The notes under the pieces: model-generated
What the model was told of the DNA's origin: nothing
What the model saw: the letters and a program-made list of their open reading frames with translations, nothing else
The model's database searches: none
Position numbers and translations under genes: made by a program
In this document: one piece after another, positions 5,795 to 7,906 of the stretch
Layout of the letters: the number at the start of each line of letters is the position of its first letter
Position numbering within the stretch: position 1 is the stretch's first letter
Assembly: GCA_035539855.1 (NCBI GenBank)
Contig: DATLHO010000210.1
Coordinates: 1 to 7,906, forward strand
DNA length: 7,906 nucleotides
Source of the DNA: DATLHO01 sp035539855
Lineage (GTDB): Bacteria; Bacteroidota; Ignavibacteria; OLB7
Direction: 5' to 3'

Positions 5795-6735
5795 CGATTC
5801 GTCCCGACAGTACCGCTGTGAACGTCGACCGGAGATCGATCCTGACTCGCCACGGATATGTTCGCCAGGCGCTCAGCGCGCAGCTCACGAACGACCTCGA
5901 CTTCATGCGACTGCAGGATGAGATTCTCGACGATGGTCTTCGTCTCTTTCGAGCCACGTCCCTTGTCATCGATCGAGAGCACGGTCTCATCGACCGACAG
6001 CGTGGTGAATCCACCGCAGCCGGCGCACTCGCTCATGTAGAGACTGAACCAGAACGTCTCACCAGGCACATGCCGCGGCAACGCAGCGACCTCGGCGATC
6101 CGTCCATCCTCGAGCATGTCGCGCATCTGCTCCGTGAGGATCGCATCGATCTCGACGAGCTCCAACCGGTCACTGCACCATTGGCCGCAGGCCTCGCAAT
6201 ACGGGCGACGTGAAACGCCGCGATAGGTCATCACGACTGCGGGGATGAGGAGCATGGCGGCTTCCCCGATCCAGATCATGAGCAGCAGGTCGCCTTCGAT
6301 CGTAGCCCTTGCGCCGTACGACATGATGTCGATCCCACTGTACGCGTAGGCCTCCGCCATGAACGCGAAGAGCTCCGCGGGACGCAGTAGGAACCAGAAC
6401 ATGGAGATCGGCTCCTCACCGTAGATGCCGATGAGCTCTGCAGCCCAGAATGCCCAGCTACCAAACAGCGCGACGACCGCGACGATCGTCCCTCCGACCG
6501 CGGCGGCGATCGAGTGCCGGACGTGTCCGCGGTGCATCGCGTCTCGCGCAATCACACCGACGGCAACCGTGAATCCGACGATCCAGAACGCCCGCGCCCA
6601 GATCAGTGCGAAGTGCGTCGTGATCCACGCATACACGTACGCGGGTACGAGCGCCACGAGCGAGGCGACCAGCACGGCGATCAGATAGCGGTCGGCGCGA
6701 TACGAACCGGAGGGGCTGTAATAGCGTGACACCAT
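5791..6735 (-). CDS. Multi-pass membrane protein with cytosolic Cys-x2-Cys pairs (function unknown)
   Basis: This 314-residue protein is not recognised. The N-terminal half carries hydrophobic segments at about 17-38, 43-64, 77-103, 110-128 and 149-170, so roughly four or five membrane helices. A short basic stretch (YRGVSRRP) then leads to a soluble C-terminal half. That half begins with YCEACGQWCSD (Cys180, Cys183, Cys187) and later has ECAGCGGF (Cys237, Cys240). Two Cys-x2-Cys pairs about 54 residues apart could form one zinc site that ties strands together. Between the pairs is an acidic, helical stretch, and the tail (KETKTIVENLILQSHEVEVVRELRAERL) is predicted helical. The start is an ATG at 6735 with GTG as second codon; no clear Shine-Dalgarno sequence is seen. 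Its TGA overlaps the acetyltransferase start. It is divergent from the L,D-transpeptidase gene. Confidence 0.82.
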   Translation of the reverse strand: MVSRYYSPSGSYRADRYLIAVLVASLVALVPAYVYAWITTHFALIWARAFWIVGFTVAVGVIARDAMHRGHVRHSIAAAVGGTIVAVVALFGSWAFWAAELIGIYGEEPISMFWFLLRPAELFAFMAEAYAYSGIDIMSYGARATIEGDLLLMIWIGEAAMLLIPAVVMTYRGVSRRPYCEACGQWCSDRLELVEIDAILTEQMRDMLEDGRIAEVAALPRHVPGETFWFSLYMSECAGCGGFTTLSVDETVLSIDDKGRGSKETKTIVENLILQSHEVEVVRELRAERLANISVASQDRSPVDVHSGTVGTNR

Positions 6736-6924
6736 GCGGGGCGACCAGGGGATGTGGGACAGGATCCGAATGGAGTGCCAAGATATTCATTCCGAAGCGG
6801 TGTTCGATCGTCGGTCGAGGATTGCAGTTCCGACGCGTTGTCACGAGTTTTCGGCCCGGATCGGTCACGCGCACATCCCGGTGATCGTGATGACTTCGAC
6901 ACGACGACACACTCCCGTCACCTC
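6736..6924. other. Divergent intergenic region
   Basis: These 189 bases separate the membrane-protein start (minus) from the L,D-transpeptidase start (plus) and should hold both promoters. I found no pair of -35/-10 boxes good enough to call on either strand. The transpeptidase frame stays open across most of the gap from 6754, but that extension (about 57 residues, rich in Ser, Arg and Asp) precedes the membrane anchor and is judged non-coding. Confidence 0.4.
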
Positions 6925-7665
6925 ATGACACGCCGCTCTGCACGACGCGCCATTGGCCTCCTCCTATCCCTTCTCGTCATCGCGGCCGCGGTCCTCGTGT
7001 TCATGGAGCCCGACGGGCCCGGCCTGATAGACTCGACGATCGGAGGACGTACGTCATACACCGTCGATGAGCGCATCGAGCAGTACGCGTCCGCGGTGGA
7101 GCACCGGCGCCGTCCCGACGTCGAGCGTGCTGGACTGCGCTGGCCGGTGCGCGAGCTCGCCTACGTCGCGTTCAAGGACGCGCGGCGGCTCGAGGTGTAT
7201 GGACGTGAGGCGGGAGGCGCGTGGCGATTCGTTCGGGCGTATCCCATGCTCGCGGCCAGCGGTCGACCGGGTCCGAAGCTGCGCGAGGGCGATCGGCAGG
7301 TTCCCGAGGGGATCTATCGTGCGGCGGTGCTCAACCCGAACAGCCGCTTCCACCTGTCGATCGGTCTGGACTATCCGAACGCGCTCGATCGCTCGGTCGC
7401 CGCGTCCGAGGGTCGCACGCAGCTCGGCGGCGACATCATGATTCACGGCAACAGCGTTTCGATCGGATGTCTTGCGATGGGTGACGAAGCCGCGGAGGAT
7501 CTCTTCATCATGGCCGCGATCGCCGGTCGGGAGAACCTGCGGATCATCGTCGCGCCGACGGACTTCCGCGTGGCGCCGGTCGCGAGCGTGCGCGAGTCGC
7601 GAGCGTGGGTGCGAGCACTGTACCACTCGCTCGACTCGGCCCTGCGGGAATATCCCTTGCAGTGA
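6925..7665 (+). CDS. YafK-like murein L,D-transpeptidase, membrane anchored
   Basis: This 246-residue protein starts with a basic n-region (MTRRSARRA) and one hydrophobic segment at about 10-27, a signal anchor or uncleaved signal peptide that puts the rest in the periplasm. The catalytic YkuD fold occupies about 77-212. Its YafK-type signatures are GPKLREGDRQVPEGIYR (116-132), LNPNSRFHLSIGLDYPNALDR (136-156) and the active-site loop IMIHGNSVSIGCLAMGDEA (171-189), with His174, Gly175, Ser179 and catalytic Cys182. Enzymes of this family make or break bonds to meso-diaminopimelate in peptidoglycan; YafK (DpaA) of E. coli releases Braun lipoprotein from the wall. Exact chemistry here is an inference. 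The ATG at 6925 is preferred over the upstream open frame because it lies directly before the anchor, although no good Shine-Dalgarno sequence is seen. Apparently monocistronic. Confidence 0.9.
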   Translation: MTRRSARRAIGLLLSLLVIAAAVLVFMEPDGPGLIDSTIGGRTSYTVDERIEQYASAVEHRRRPDVERAGLRWPVRELAYVAFKDARRLEVYGREAGGAWRFVRAYPMLAASGRPGPKLREGDRQVPEGIYRAAVLNPNSRFHLSIGLDYPNALDRSVAASEGRTQLGGDIMIHGNSVSIGCLAMGDEAAEDLFIMAAIAGRENLRIIVAPTDFRVAPVASVRESRAWVRALYHSLDSALREYPLQ

Positions 7666-7703
7666 TTAATGATGCTCGTGGTCGTTCCATTCCGCCGCCG
7701 CAC

Positions 7704-7906
7704 TCACACTTTCAGCAGTCCTCGCCATCCACGCGCCGCGTAGTATGACTCCGCGCCGTTGTGATACGTGAACACCGTGTCGTAGCGGCGGTCGCCGAAG
7801 ATCGCGCCGCCGAGTTTGCGGATCGCGGGCGGGGTCAGCAGCCAGCTCGAGGTCTTCGTGTCGAATGTGCCGAGCGTCTGGAGCGCGCGATACTGCTCGT
7901 CGCTCA
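7704..7906 (-). CDS. DUF4256-like protein, C-terminus (cut by window edge)
   Basis: The last 66 codons of a minus-strand gene enter from the right edge and end at TGA (7704-7706). The translated piece starts SDEQYRALQTLGTFDTKTSS and includes RKLGGAIFGDRRYDTVF and YHNGAESYYAARGWRG, ending LLKV. This closely matches my memory of the C-terminal end of DUF4256 proteins (EQYR-LQ-LG-FDTKTSSW, IRKLGGA-FGDRRY, YHNGAESYY-ARGFRG), small soluble proteins of unknown function. The first visible codon is incomplete (its last two bases are TG). It converges on the L,D-transpeptidase gene with 38 bases between stops, and no convincing shared terminator hairpin is visible there. Confidence 0.85.
   Translation of the reverse strand, partial: SDEQYRALQTLGTFDTKTSSWLLTPPAIRKLGGAIFGDRRYDTVFTYHNGAESYYAARGWRGLLKV

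Noticed and set aside
6754..6924. N-terminal extension of the L,D-transpeptidase frame
   Set aside because: The extra 57 residues are polar and low in pattern and would bury the signal anchor internally. The ATG at 6925 directly precedes a basic n-region and hydrophobic segment.

Overview
The window is 7.9 kb of G+C-rich bacterial chromosome. The YafK-type L,D-transpeptidase suggests a Gram-negative cell. The high-GC coding style and the mix of a molybdopterin enzyme, an SRPBCC protein and a DUF4256-like protein would fit a soil or aquatic proteobacterium or myxobacterium, but nothing here fixes the genus. There is no RNA gene, CRISPR array, insertion sequence or phage gene.

Layout from left to right: (1) the N-terminus of a divergently read membrane-associated protein, cut by the left edge; (2) a divergent promoter region and a large molybdopterin/[4Fe-4S] oxidoreductase on the + strand (290-2701), with no electron-transfer or membrane-anchor partner beside it; (3) a run of six minus-strand genes. 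In transcription order (right to left) these are a multi-pass membrane protein with two Cys-x2-Cys pairs, a GNAT acetyltransferase resembling AAC(3)-I enzymes, the AbiEi antitoxin and AbiEii nucleotidyltransferase toxin of a type IV toxin-antitoxin/phage-defence pair, an SRPBCC (START-like) protein, and a small two-helix membrane protein with a possible PH-like domain; (4) on the + strand, a membrane-anchored YafK-like L,D-transpeptidase; (5) converging on it, the C-terminus of a DUF4256-like protein cut by the right edge.

The minus-strand genes form three couples, each joined by an ATGA stop/start overlap: membrane protein to GNAT, AbiEi to AbiEii, and SRPBCC to PH-like protein. They look like three two-gene transcription or translation units set end to end. 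The AbiE couple is visibly less G+C-rich than its neighbours and is the most likely acquired piece.

The most interesting non-coding signals belong to the AbiE pair. A long imperfect inverted repeat (17-base arms, centres about 31 bp apart) sits exactly at the AbiEi start and is a good candidate for the AbiEi autoregulatory operator. A small hairpin can form over the toxin's start codon, which would tie toxin translation to antitoxin translation. The AbiE family itself is known. I see no convincing wholly new system; the possible novelty lies in the control signals and in the unassigned two-gene modules.
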